A stretch of DNA of 64,000 nucleotides, taken from contig NW_008805093.1 of NCBI RefSeq assembly GCF_000004825.1, positions 62,001-126,000 of the forward strand, written 5' to 3'. The position numbers were made by a program, and so were the translations under genes. This DNA comes from Heterostelium album PN500 (Eukaryota; Evosea; Eumycetozoa; Acytosteliales; Acytosteliaceae). Below, piece after piece: positions 24,806 to 36,109 of the stretch; positions within the stretch are counted from its first letter, which is position 1, and each line of letters opens with the position of its first letter. A model generated the notes under the pieces. The model made no database searches and was not told where the DNA came from. It saw nothing but the letters and a program-made list of their open reading frames with translations.

Positions 24806-26510
24806 ATGAACAATAATAATAATAATAATAATAACGATAATCAAAGAAATAGAATAGTTAATTTATCTCATCTTTTATTTATCAAAGATTTATTAATTAT
24901 ATAGATGATAATATAGATAGAATAGTGTTTACATTAGTTTGTAAAAGATGGTTCAATGAAAGAGGTAGATATCTATCTTTTAATACGAATCATATTCATA
25001 ATATATTAAATAATGAACTTAAAAAGAATATGTTTTTAAATTCATATAAATCAATATATATTGACTCACTAAATAGAAAGAATAACTACCATCTTACTGT
25101 TGACGAAAGTGAAACATTTTTATTTGAATATTTTATGACACCAGGTAACACATCTTTTATCTTCAATAAAATAGATATAGTACAACACTAACATTCTGAC
25201 TATACACTATTTTAGATCAACTTTTTGAAAAGAATGAGATTCCTTCAAATGTCAGCACAATTACATTACGAAATGTATTTGATTTGGAACGAATGTATCG
25301 AATGATATCTCGGTCTAATGTCACCAAGCTAAATGGGTGTAAAACATTAAGATATAAACTACCAGAGAATCTTACATATCTATCATTCCTGTATCAGTTT
25401 AATGAACCGCTGGTACCTGGTTATCTTCCACCATGCTTGAAAGAGCTACACCTTGAACGTTCTCAATTCAACCAGCCAATCAAATCAGGAGTTCTTCCAA
25501 ACACACTGAAGGTATTGATCTTTGATACATTATTCCGGCAACCACTCGAACCAGGTCTATTACCATCGTCATTGAAATCTCTAAAATTCAAATGTTATCA
25601 CACTCTAAAAGTTGGATCATTACCTCCAAAACTCGAAGAATTGTATATCTCCATTGATAGAAGCCTGACAATAGAGGATGGAGCGTTACCTTTGACAATT
25701 AGCAAATTGGCAGCACCAATATGGCTACTTCCAACAATCAAATCATTGGCAAATCTTAAATCTCTATCACTACTCTATAGTGGCCAAGACGAGACAATAG
25801 ATTTAAGTTATCTTCCACGGTCAGTCACAGAACTGAATATTGATAATGGAACATTGATATCAACGATACCATCATCAATCAAACACCTAACACTGTGTAA
25901 TGTTGAATATGGTAATATCGATGAGATATTCAAAGATCGATCGCAATATCAACTAGATTATCTAAGTATACACGTACACACACATGAATCACTAGAGGGA
26001 TTGAACATCAAGGAGTTGGTTGTTGAGCTTCACTCTATAGAATACAAAAATGAAGATTATTATGAATATAGTGCGATACCGGATGGCGTTGAAACACTTC
26101 GAATTGGAAATGGGATCTCGATATTCACCAATGACGTTCCAACATCAGTTCAAACTTTACAACTTTTTTCCTTGGACTGCATTTTTGCTGAACGAAATGA
26201 AACTCTCCCAACTTCACTGAAAGAAATGGTCATTGAAAATGATGAAGATATCGAACAACAATTTATAGGTGATATGGTACCATCATCTGTTCGTTCAATG
26301 ACATTACCATCATTTAGACTTCCATTCTCTCATATTCCCGATAATCTTATATTTTACAGACCGATAGAAGAGATCGATGAAAAAATATGCTTAAGAAGAA
26401 TTGACGATCAACATTATCTCTTCTTCACTGAAGAACCAAATTATTTTTCTGCAATTGTACACAGATCACGAATGAAAAGAATAGAAGCATATTATAAATC
26501 AAAGTTTTAA
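24806..26510 (+). pseudogene. F-box/FNIP gene with frameshifted F-box exon
   Basis: Exon 1 starts at 24806 with an Asn run and NLSHLL, but compared with its paralogues it has two single-T insertions (near 24877 and 24891) within the F-box, and the frame then stops. The paralogous frame resumes at 24925 (FTLVCKRWFNER) and runs to a phase-1 donor after 25144. Exon 2, 25216-26510, is fully open and encodes FNIP repeats (FNQPIKSGVLPNTLK and others) and the family tail. So the FNIP half is intact and the F-box is not. A short product starting downstream is possible, but it would lack the F-box. The two insertions lie in T runs, so sequencing error should be excluded. Confidence 0.75.
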
Positions 26511-26739
26511 GATTATCAACAAAAAAACTCAAAATAAATCAAAATAAAATTATTACTTTGATGTTATAGAAGAAACACTATAGATACCTTTTCTTTACAA
26601 AATTAACATTCAGCAGAGTCACCTAAGAATCAATTTGAAGAATTTTAATTTCATGAAACTAAAAGATTTTATAGGTATATTTGAGGAGATTCATGTTTTT
26701 TAAAGGAATGATTAAAAATAAAAAAAGAATTCGACTATC

Positions 26740-27075
26740 TATTGTTTCATCCACACAAACATGAATCACTAGAGGGATTGAAAATCAAGGAGTTGTTGAG
26801 ATGCACTCAAGAGATTAATTAAGAGACAACATTAATAAAACGATGTGGATGGATTGGATTGTCTCTACTAATGAAAAAACTTACGAATAAGAAATATCTA
26901 CATAAATGATATTGGTAATATCGGCTACCACTCTACATAATGTCTTTGGAGGTATCGATCTAGATTCACTTTAACAGTATCTCTTCTTCAGCGAAGAACC
27001 ATACTATTTATCTGCAATTATTCATAGATCCCGAATTACAAGAATACTATTCTATTATGGCTCTATTTATTAATT
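26740..27075 (+). pseudogene. FNIP-gene relic
   Basis: Near 26755-26800 the DNA repeats the part of the upstream gene that encodes HESLEGL-x-IKEL. At 26970-27070 it repeats the tail encoding YLFFSEEP, SAIIHRSRI and a final YYGS. Between them most of the sequence is missing or scrambled. This is a decayed tandem copy of the FNIP gene at 24806-26510, exon-2 parts only. Confidence 0.7.
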
Positions 27076-27156
27076 ATTTATGAATAAACATTGTATAGTA
27101 TTAAAGATTATCAACACTATATTAGTCACCTGTATCTATATATCTATCTTTTATTG

Positions 27157-28002
27157 TTATAGTTTTTTAAATACACAAGTGGTTTGAGATTGACCTTGAG
27201 AACCACCGAATTTGAAAACAGGATATTGAACGTTGTGTGAGAATGTATAGTTGGAGTGCAATGTAGTGTCGGTATTGCTTGTGAAATATTGTTGAAGTTC
27301 TGCGTTGGTGTAGTTGCAGCTGGTAATAATAAAGTAACCACCACTCTTAAGAATCTTTGATACTGTTGTTTTATAATCAAACTTTGCTTGATCTCTCTCT
27401 TCGCTCAAAGCCATCGCATCGAAAGTACCTTTATCAACAACAACATCATAGCTATTTTCTTTTATAATTGAATTTCTAATATCATCAACCTGTATATTAC
27501 ATTTTGTTTTTTAAATATAGATAGTTTGTTAGGTTATCATTATAATTGATTGTTATTTAAAGTATGAAAACCTTACGAAATAATTTATATCTATAGATTC
27601 TGATTCTGCGATCTGTTTTGATAGATCGATAGCTTTGGCAGAGTAGTCGGAACCGTGTAGATTTGTGAAACCGAGTTGAGAGAGTTCGACGAGAGTATAT
27701 CCGTTACCACAACCTATATCTAAAATAGCTGCATCTTTACTGATGTCTTTAATGTTTGCAATATCTTTACACATTTTCTTTAGACATGTCTCACCAAACC
27801 ATATTTCACCTACATCACCTGTATCATTGAAGCAATTGATTTCTCTATCATAGCATTCATCCCAACTAACATTTAAAAACAAATTGATTAGCAAAATGAA
27901 ATGAAACTAAAAATATATGTCTAAATAATAAACTTACTGTTCTTTAGTTCCAAGTTTACTACTTTCAACTTCAACTAATTGTTCACTATTACTACTACTC
28001 AT
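27157..28002 (-). CDS. eEF1A lysine methyltransferase (EFM4/METTL10 type)
   Basis: Three exons on the minus strand (28002-27938, 27865-27577, 27489-27157) close to 228 residues. It is a class-I SAM-dependent methyltransferase: motif I ILDIGCGNGYTL, an acidic motif II (HGSDYSAKAI), motif IV DVVVDKGTFDAM and a beta-strand ending FKFGG. The N-terminal block WDECYDREINCF followed by GEIWFGE is the signature of the EFM4/METTL10 family, which methylates a lysine of translation elongation factor 1A in the cytosol. The length and DKGT motif fit that family well. The N-terminal 20 residues are Ser/Glu-rich and probably disordered. Confidence 0.88.
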
Positions 28003-28192
28003 TGTATAACTATATCTATAAATATATATCTTTAATTAAAGATAGAAAAAGAAATCAAATCTTGTCGTCTGACGACACCCACTATCAATCAGTGCGATCT
28101 AAGTTTTTTTTGTAAAAGACAAAAAATAATAAATTTGTTTTTTTTTTTTTAATATTAGTATTATTAATAAATAAAAAATAAAATTATCTATT

Positions 28193-29903
28193 TTATTCTT
28201 GTTCTTCAAATAGATGGTTAATCTTTTTATAGTGTTTGATGGGAATGATTCCACCGACAAGAGTCTTCTTTTGGGTGTTGATTAGAAGCAGATGATTGTC
28301 ATCGATCTTTCGCATTTTAAAGGTGACTTCCTCCTCGATGTCGTGGATGTGTATGGTTGTTATGGTTGGTGGCAACGACTCCATATCGTTGTGTCTGAAG
28401 AATCCACCGGCTACCGTTATCTTTTTGACGGAGGCTGGCAGTACGCCGGCTGCCAACGGATACTGATAACACTGGAATCTGATGTGCTCGATGCAATTGG
28501 GTATCGAGCCTGGTCTGAATGGTTTCGAATATTTGTAACTCAATATGAGCTCTTTGACCGAGTGGGGAAAGACATCGACCGACAATTCTTGATTGAAAAG
28601 CGAGCCGAGATTCAGGCTTTCTACACCGTCCGGTATGCTTCCTGGCACCAATACATCGTTAAAGTAGGTTGGCAACGTCAGTTTCTTTATTCTCTGCGGC
28701 AGAGTGTGTGGTTTCATTTCGTGGTTGTTGTGTAGACCTAGCTGAAGCACCTGGAACTGTGCCGACACAGGGAAGAGGCACGGCTCCAACATGTTGAAAC
28801 TTCCGTTGCCCAGATTCAAGAATTGCACGGATGACGGTATCATTCCCGACCTTAGCTTGTAGTCTTTGTATCCAAAATCCAAATTGGTGATCGTGAGTGG
28901 CAGTGAGCGACACATCTCCAAACTAACTTTGTGTTTACTCCACGACAACAAGAGATTACGGATGTTTGGCAGAGACTTTAGGTGAGGCAGCCACAGCGAT
29001 GACATATTGTGAATGGTGTGGAGTGATGTTGGAAGTATATTTTCTTTGATATCAAAGTGGTAGGAATAGCGATGGAATAACAGCTCTTCGAGATTGGCAG
29101 GCAATGAACCTTCCTCTAGTAGCTGTCCAAAAAATCGACCGAATCGCAGGTACTTTAGAGAGGATGGAAGAACGCCCGGTTTAATAGGCTGATCGTATGC
29201 ATCACTCAGAGATAATCGCTCCAATGACTGAGGTAGACTACCAATTTCCAATCTATGGTTATACAAATCATTGAATTCACTGAACAAAACGATCTCCTTG
29301 ATGTTATCTGGCAAGCAACCCGGAGCAAAAGGTTGATTGTAATCCGCTCCAAATTTCAAGCTCGTAACATTTGACTCTGCCAACTTTGATTTCAAAGCAT
29401 CTACACTTCTATTATATTTCTCAGAGAATACTACTTTAGTTATATTTTTAGGTATTATATATTTTGATTGTATAACTTCATCTGTTATTATGATTAAAAA
29501 AAAGATATAATATTAATTAATAAAATAATAATAAACTTTATTATAAATAAACTAATTTCATACCATAAGTTGATATATAATCATATTCTAAATTGATATT
29601 TATTTCATTTTTATTACCAATGAAAAGTGTACAGTTTTCTTTTAATTGTTTAGAGTTTTCCAATTGATTGGCGTAGGACCTCAAATGAAAATTTTTGAAA
29701 TCCCCAATCAATTGTGATTGTAACAAACCGTAGCTCTGATTAAACAATAAATACTTATTTCTATCTTGAAACCATCGTTTACACACCAAACTAAAACAAA
29801 TACGATCCAATGTATCCTCTAGATTATTTATGATTTGAAATAACAATAAATGTGGTAGATTCACAATTTGATGTGAATGGTTACTGTTATTTGTAATCAA
29901 CAT
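28193..29903 (-). CDS. F-box/FNIP-repeat protein, GC-rich
   Basis: Exons 29903-29564 and 29481-28193 (minus), phase-1 intron, 542 residues. The F-box exon reads NLPHLLLFQIINNLED, then SLVCKRWFQDR. The second exon carries unusually regular FNIP repeats of about 22 residues (for example YDQPIKPGVLPSSLKYLRFG, FNQELSVDVFPHSVKEL, YSKPFRPGSIPNCIEHI) almost to the C-terminus. It has clearly higher GC at third positions than other FNIP genes in the window and more repeats, so it may be older and under firmer selection. The role as a ubiquitin-ligase adaptor is inferred from the family. Confidence 0.88.
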
Positions 29904-30653
29904 TATATATTATAATGTTTTAAAAAGTTATTAACTAACTAATCTAACTAATATAAAAATATATATTTATATATATATTAAATAGCTATCTATCTGTCTT
30001 CTATATATCTAGCAGTGATTAACATATGTTCATTGATTTGGATTGTTGTTTTTTTTTCTTCTATGTTTTCTCTGAGAAAATCAAGTATGTAATGTTTTTT
30101 TAAGTTTATTTTTTAGGTCGATTTAATATTTACAGATATCAAGTGATTCAAAAAAACAATAACCATTATTATATTGTGTGTTTAATAAAAGGGTATGGTT
30201 CGCACTCACTATGTACCCAGTCAATGGAGTTACCTTGGAATTTTTAGATCAGAAAAATTCATGCGAAACCATCAACACTTCATACCACCCCATACCCAAT
30301 CAAAATAAAGAAATAGTTAAAAAATAAAATGAATAAGATCTGATCTATCAACAAAAAAATGACCAATTTTGAAAATTTGTTCACATAAAACACAAAAAAA
30401 ATATCCAAAACTGTTTGAACGAAGAGGAAAAAGTGTTTGCAAATATTGTTAATTAATTAATGAAAATAATTATTGTGATCATAAATGTCTTTTTTTTTTT
30501 TTTGATGTAATACTATATTTATTATAATCAATCAATGATGATCATATTATTGGAGAAAAAGAGATTTGAAACTAAAAATAACACAAATATGATAGGATAT
30601 GATATTTACAATTTATTTAAAAAGTTTATTTTTTATTTTTTTTTTTTTTTTCT
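29904..30653. other. intergenic stretch around the candidate RNA
   Basis: AT-rich spacer between a FNIP gene and the lectin gene, with long T runs at 30490 and 30633. Apart from the pairing element at 30191-30297 I see no coding relic or shared repeat. Confidence 0.5.
30191..30297 (+). ncRNA. candidate structured RNA element
   Basis: The ends of this 107-base stretch can pair as a perfect 8-bp stem (GGGTATGG at 30191-30198 with CCATACCC at 30290-30297). Inside, GAATTTTT at 30238-30245 pairs with AAAAATTC at 30253-30260 around a 7-base loop. It is much richer in GC than the surrounding spacer. The layout, ends paired and one inner hairpin, is like dictyostelid class I RNAs, but the conserved 11-base motif of that class is not present. 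The strand is a guess. There is no known family match that I can make. Confidence 0.25.
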
Positions 30654-32702
30654 TTAAACATTTGGATCTAATAAGATCGTGAATTGAATGGAGGCTGTAT
30701 AACTTCCTGCCCAACTTCCTTCATTGAAATTTGGACCCAACAACATATAGCCCTTCTTGAGTTGGTAGCTATCCATCTCGACGTAGCTACCCTTATCGAG
30801 TTTAGTTCTCAATTTGCAAACGAAATAACCGACTTCTCGGTTGTTGGTGTCGTCTGTGACGTTGAGCACAAAGTCGGTGTTGGCTGGCCAGAAACCATAC
30901 ACATTGCACATTGTCGAATTGTATGGTGTGGTATTATAGATTGTTCCTGGACCAGAGCCAACGTCAACGGTGAACGACAATGGGTTCTGAGTGGAGTTGG
31001 TGACGGACACTACGCAGTCGTAGTAGCTCGGTTGTGTGGCAACGGCGAAACTCCAACCATTGTTATTCTTGAAAAAATCATCTTTCGAAACCGAGAGATC
31101 GATCCAAAGCTTGTTCATGAGATCGTCACTCGGGAACTTTGAATTATCGTCACGGTCGGCGATATAATAAAGATTATAGGATCCATCCGATAGCTCTTCT
31201 TGTAGGTAGCAACTGTCTGGGATTCCACCGGCACCACCGGCAAAGCCAAGAACTGTGTAGATAGTATACTTGGAGGGAAGCAGCATTTGGAGTACCGATA
31301 TGTCATAGCCGTTCTGACTGCTGGAGATGAACTGAGAGTCGAAAGTCGGTTGCCAATTGAGCGAGTTGGGATCGTCAACTGGTAGGAGAATCAATTTGTT
31401 GACCGCTTGAAGCATTCCCCAGTCTTGAAGAATGGTAGCTTCCATGTTCTCGACATTTCCCAAGAGGTAAACAAAGTTATCACTGAGGGTTTCCCAGAGC
31501 TTGGAGATTTGCAATTGGAATGGATCTGGACTGATTGAATTCTCGGAAGATTCCGCTGCCACACCGATACTGACAGCGGTATTGATCAAATTGGCCAAAA
31601 TACCGAGGAAAGGAGTTTCAGAGGACATCGCCGAGAGTACGGTATAAACCAGGCCAGAGAAGAAATTTAATATACAGATACCCAAGCTGAGTTCTGATTG
31701 TTGTTCTATACCGGCGAGAGTGCAAAGACTCTGCAAACGGAATCCTTTATCGATGAACAGGGAGTTGTGAAAACCTTCATAGTTGGAGAATAAGTTGATG
31801 ACAGATTGGCAGTACGTAAGTTCTTTGTTGAGTTGGTTTCTTACTTGATAGAAATCGGCGGCATTCGAAACGTTTCCTGGCACTTGCATCTGGTTGATTA
31901 TCGATTGGTAGGAAATGAGCGAAACGGAAAGGTTGCTGTATTCCTGACGTAGATCTGGTACACCACAGGCGCTGCACATATCCTGGTAGGAAGTTTGCAG
32001 GTCATCGCCTTGGTCGTAAGCAGGGAAAGCGACTGCCGGTTGCATGATGACAAAGTTCAGTGGAAGCGAAGGAACCATTTGCCAGACATACGACAGGTTG
32101 TTGTTACCAGGAGCCACAATCACCTTGGTACTGTTTGCCGGTTGTACAGGCGAGATCTGTCCACCGTCCAGACCGAGACCGAATTGATTGTTACCGTTGG
32201 TAAGATAGAAACCGGCGGTGATATCTTGGCTATCGACCAAGTTGGCATTCCAGAATTGGCTGAGAGAGTTATTGTAGGTGTCGATGACACACTCGAATCC
32301 ACCCCAGTCAAGCTGATCACCGAGTCCAACCACTAGATTCTGACCGAGCTGCGATATGATTCTGCCATCCATTGTCAGTTGGAACATTTCATTCTCGGCG
32401 TTAGATTGGTATGGCCATGTGATACACTGTGTTCCCGATACCGCTTGTTTGCCCTGCACGTTCAGCACCATCGGATTGCCATTGACATCGGTTTGCTTAC
32501 ACTTGAGGAACACCCATTGTGGTACGGAAGCAATTCTATCGATTGGTGTTGCAACCAATTTCTTACCATTAAAAGGTTTGGTTACCAATGATTTTTCAGA
32601 TTTTTCGAAAACCTTTACATCTGGTGATGAATTTAAATTAGTTTTTTTGTTTTCCAAATCTGTTGATTTTTGTTGTATGTGTTTTGATTGTTTTATATCC
32701 AT
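30654..32702 (-). CDS. ricin-B-type lectin domain protein
   Basis: A single exon, 682 residues, ATG at 32702. After a Lys/Ser-rich 50-residue leader, residues 60-205 form a beta-trefoil-like region with repeated Q-x-W/F units (FQLTMDGRIISQLGQNLV, then SQFWNANL and YLTNGNNQFGL). Such domains bind sugars. A long helical region (about 220-440) follows, including a hydrophobic stretch (NFFSGLVYTVLSAM), and then a beta-rich C-terminal region ending in FTILLDPNV. The arrangement recalls the calcium-regulated Cup family of dictyostelids, which have ricin-type domains, but I cannot show homology. It has no signal peptide, so it is probably cytosolic or exported by another route. Confidence 0.75.
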   Translation of the reverse strand: MDIKQSKHIQQKSTDLENKKTNLNSSPDVKVFEKSEKSLVTKPFNGKKLVATPIDRIASVPQWVFLKCKQTDVNGNPMVLNVQGKQAVSGTQCITWPYQSNAENEMFQLTMDGRIISQLGQNLVVGLGDQLDWGGFECVIDTYNNSLSQFWNANLVDSQDITAGFYLTNGNNQFGLGLDGGQISPVQPANSTKVIVAPGNNNLSYVWQMVPSLPLNFVIMQPAVAFPAYDQGDDLQTSYQDMCSACGVPDLRQEYSNLSVSLISYQSIINQMQVPGNVSNAADFYQVRNQLNKELTYCQSVINLFSNYEGFHNSLFIDKGFRLQSLCTLAGIEQQSELSLGICILNFFSGLVYTVLSAMSSETPFLGILANLINTAVSIGVAAESSENSISPDPFQLQISKLWETLSDNFVYLLGNVENMEATILQDWGMLQAVNKLILLPVDDPNSLNWQPTFDSQFISSSQNGYDISVLQMLLPSKYTIYTVLGFAGGAGGIPDSCYLQEELSDGSYNLYYIADRDDNSKFPSDDLMNKLWIDLSVSKDDFFKNNNGWSFAVATQPSYYDCVVSVTNSTQNPLSFTVDVGSGPGTIYNTTPYNSTMCNVYGFWPANTDFVLNVTDDTNNREVGYFVCKLRTKLDKGSYVEMDSYQLKKGYMLLGPNFNEGSWAGSYTASIQFTILLDPNV

Positions 32703-33287
32703 TGTTTATTTATTTATTTAATTTATTATTATTTATTATTGATGTTTTTTGTTTGTGTTTATTTATTATTTGTTAGTTTATTGAGTTAGTGATATCATTT
32801 TGGTGTGTGAATTCATACCTTTTTATAGTAAACCTTTTTTTTGTATTTTACATTGCAAGAAGTACTTTGCCCCAAAAGAGGAAACACTAAATAATAATAT
32901 TAATTAATTAATATTATGATATTTTGGAACAAGACAAATGATTGTTCAGAGACACGAACAAAAGAAGATCGAAAGTGTCTCAAAAAAATTTCACAAAAAC
33001 ACCAAAAAAAAAAGTTTTATTTTTTTGCACCAACCACAAAAATCTTTTAATGTTTTAGGCTGTGTCGTGGAACAACGATATTTCTGATCCAATAGATGAT
33101 CGACTTATCGTAATAGATAGCATGACTCCTTTCCACTATTTTTTATTTTATTTTGCCGTCGTGGAAACACATGAATCATCTTGCAATCAAAATGAGATTA
33201 TAGATAAACTGTTTTATATTAATCGTGATCTCCTGTCGTCATATGTATTTTCATTGATAATAAATAGTTCTGTTTTTGTGTATCAAA
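32703..33287. other. shared 5' region of two divergent genes
   Basis: Spacer between the lectin gene (minus) and the small gene at 33288 (plus). It has repeated TTATTTATTTATTA tracts near 32705-32770. An open frame from 33062 is judged accidental (see rejected list). Confidence 0.45.
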
Positions 33288-34009
33288 ATGAAATTAATCG
33301 GTTGTATTGGTAAGAACATAACATACTACCCCCTATTTTTAATTGTTGTGGTTCTTGACACACAACACGATAAAATATTGAATTGTTGTTGTGTGAACAT
33401 TATAATGTGTGTTAAAAAAAATAATAATACTAAAATAGTTGTTATTATTTGTAATAATTGTAATCTCTAACCAAAAATTATATATTTTCTAAAGTATTTT
33501 TGTTGTTTAATCAAAAATATAATGATTCTTTTAAAACAATTTGATTTTATTTATTCTAATAACTTTTGTAATGTTATTGATAATTGGTATTATACAATTT
33601 GATAAACAACAACAATGAATGATAAATTACAAATATCTAAAACTATAAATAACAATAGAGATAGTCCTGTTTATAACATCAAATCAAAATCTAATAATAT
33701 ATTTTAATATTAAAAACTAAATTAAAAAAAACTAAAAATGTTAATTAGTAAATATTAATTTATTTAATATGGATTTATATAAATAAAGTATTAATATTAA
33801 TTTTTATAAATTTAGATGCTATCTCATCTTTGTTCAGTTTCTCCAATTCATCTGTTGGCAACACAATAAAATCCAGTGGAACAGGTGCAATGGTATCTCA
33901 AGGAACCAATAAAGTTACTATCGTTAGTACAACCATTCAACATGGTACTCAAATCAATGCTGCCGGTACAAGCACCAACCTGGGAGGTGCTCATCAAATA
34001 GAGGCTTAA
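33288..34009 (+). CDS. small Gly/Ser/Thr-rich protein
   Basis: Exon 33288-33309 (MKLIGCI and one base) joins exon 33816-34009 through a phase-1 intron of 506 bp, GTAAGA to TTTAG, giving 71 residues. The mature sequence is Ser/Thr/Gly/Asn-rich (SLFSFSNSSVG, GAMVSQGTNKVTI) and ends with HQIEA. The tiny first exon and phase-1 intron resemble the HssA/2C family of small dictyostelid proteins, though the Gly-rich tail of that family is missing, so this is only a hint. The intron is long for this genome, and the first exon could be another short upstream ATG. The second exon is well supported by codon bias. Confidence 0.5.
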
Positions 34010-34212
34010 AATAACATAACAAAACAAAACAAAACAAAACAATAAAATTGTAAAAAATCAATTAAAATTTTGTAAAAATTATCAATAGATATATATCTAT
34101 AAATAAATTAAAAGTTTTTTACTTTATATGATTTTAAATTAAAAAACTAATTGTTCTATCTATAAGTAATAGTAATTAGTAAAGTTGTAGTTTGTTTTGT
34201 TTTTTATTTAAT

Positions 34213-34603
34213 TTACATACCATAATAATAACGTTGAATATTATTATAAACCGTTTTAGAAAGTTTAAATGTTTGTGATTGGTTCATGAACAGAACTATA
34301 GTTGGTGGACGACCGTCGATGAGTTTAATTTTTCTTTGTGCAACTATATCTACTATGATAATCGAATGACATTGTTCTAGTAATCTGACAAATTTAAATG
34401 TGTCATCAATAGACTCACAGAAAGAAAGTGATAACTTTAACTTTCGTAGAGTATCGTTCATAGTAAAGAGTGGTTCGAATAGAATACAACTAGTTATATT
34501 ATTTTTCTTATTATTATGGTTCGTCAATGTTAAATCAACCAATCTATTTTCTTTACATCCCAATGATTTTAACCAACTATTATGATAATCGCTATTATTT
34601 TGA

Positions 34604-34636
<33 letters not shown>

Positions 34637-35871
34637 GAGGTTATTAAATTTGTTGATAGTTTATATAGATTTGATATATAGCTTGTTGGATTGAAGTGAA
34701 TCTTGTAGCTTTGATTTTGATTACTATAATATCGATCATAGATTTTAAATGTTAATTTCCTAAGTGTTGAATTATGTGGTTGTACATATGATTGATATTC
34801 TTTTGAATATTTATCGATCTTATCGATATAATAATTATCATTATCTAAACTATCGTCGACTTTATAGTTGAGTTTACCAATGATTATTTTCCTAATGTTA
34901 CAATTCAAGAGAAGAGCACTTAATACTGCATCATCAAAGTCGAATAGCAATATTACAGTACGGAGTGTTTGACACGATCTTAGAAACTCTAATAGTGGAG
35001 GTAGTATCTGTGGAACTGTTAGAAAGAATTCAAATTTTACCAATTGCTTACAGTGCGATAGAAACTGCAGTTCCTTGGTGATCGTGTGCTGCTGTGGCAA
35101 TACTACTTCATAGCGGAACTTTCGGAGTGATTCGCATGAGTCTTGCGGTATGTCTTGATCGATGGTTCTATCGCTATAGCAATCTAGCTTTTGCAAGTAC
35201 CGATTGCAAAGTAGCTTCTCCCTATTGATACGGTCTGACGGTGTCTGGTCTACCAAATCGAACAGGTTCAGTGGGTAATAGTATTTTATTGGTACGTGGA
35301 AATCGGAGAGCTTACTAAAGTTCTTTAGGTAATCGATGATACCAATCGCTTTATTTTGTCTATTTATTACTATTAATAGTGCCATGATATAGTCGTAGTG
35401 CAACGGTATTTGAATGTCTAGAATGATTTCAAATCGTTGACATATTCTTGAGAACACCGATAGCGTTTCGGTGGTGGGTGTGAAACTTTGTATTTTACAA
35501 ACTAGTGATCTACAATGACTCAATATACAATATTGATTATCTAATAGATGAATAGAATCACATATTGTCTGTTTAGATGAATTCATTGCATTTGTATGTT
35601 GCTCTGGTTGTTGTTGTTGATTATATTCATTTTGTTGTATAAATGATGATGATGATGATAGAGATTGAGCTGATAATAATAATATAGCACTATACTTTCG
35701 CTTGGAATTGGAAATGGCATTACTCATAAAGTCAAACCAACGCTTTGACACTAAATTCAATGTCAACCTCCATTTATAACTACATATCTTGTCATTAAAT
35801 AAGAGATCAAATATTATTTTTTGAATATAACTATTAAATATAATTGAACAATCTTGATCGGACATAAACAT
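34213..35871 (-). CDS. F-box-like, leucine-rich protein (paralogue of next gene)
   Basis: The frame stays open up to 36033, but the sequence above 35871 is AT-rich and reads as leader. I take the ATG at 35871 (MFMSDQDC), giving 552 residues; the ATG at 35865 is equally possible. The N-terminal 60 residues (SYIQKIIFDLLFNDK, LTLNLVSKRWFDFM) match the F-box-like start of the gene at 36110-37660. The rest contains irregular leucine-rich segments and Asn/Gln runs (poly-Asn from a GTT/ATT repeat near 34605-34640). It probably binds a ligase core through the F-box and a target through the C-terminal part, by family analogy only. It is in tandem with its paralogue. Confidence 0.75.
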
Positions 35872-36109
35872 TATGGTGAATAAAAAAAATACAAAATAAT
35901 AGTAATTTAATTTAATTTTATTTTTTAGACAAAAGTAGGTTGATGGCTTTTTGTAATTTATTCTTTTGATGTTTTTCATTTGTCGATACTTCTTGGTTGT
36001 TGTTGTCGGTATCACAAGAAGCTGAAATATCACAATTTCTCTCTAATGTTATTGTATTGTAAGGAGAAGTTTTAAAAATAAATGTTAGTAAAATAAACAT
36101 ATAGATCTT

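Noticed and set aside
28292-28735. A 147-codon plus-strand frame
   Set aside because: It is the antisense shadow of the regular FNIP repeats on the minus strand.
33062-33470. Overlapping open frames of 64-83 codons upstream of the small gene
   Set aside because: Codon use is spacer-like, with no homology, and they lie in the 5' region and intron of the gene at 33288-34009.
35872-36100. N-terminal extension of the F-box-like gene above 35871 and a separate 60-codon frame
   Set aside because: The sequence is AT-rich, with Lys/Asn/Tyr-biased codons, and the paralogue starts at the equivalent of 35871.
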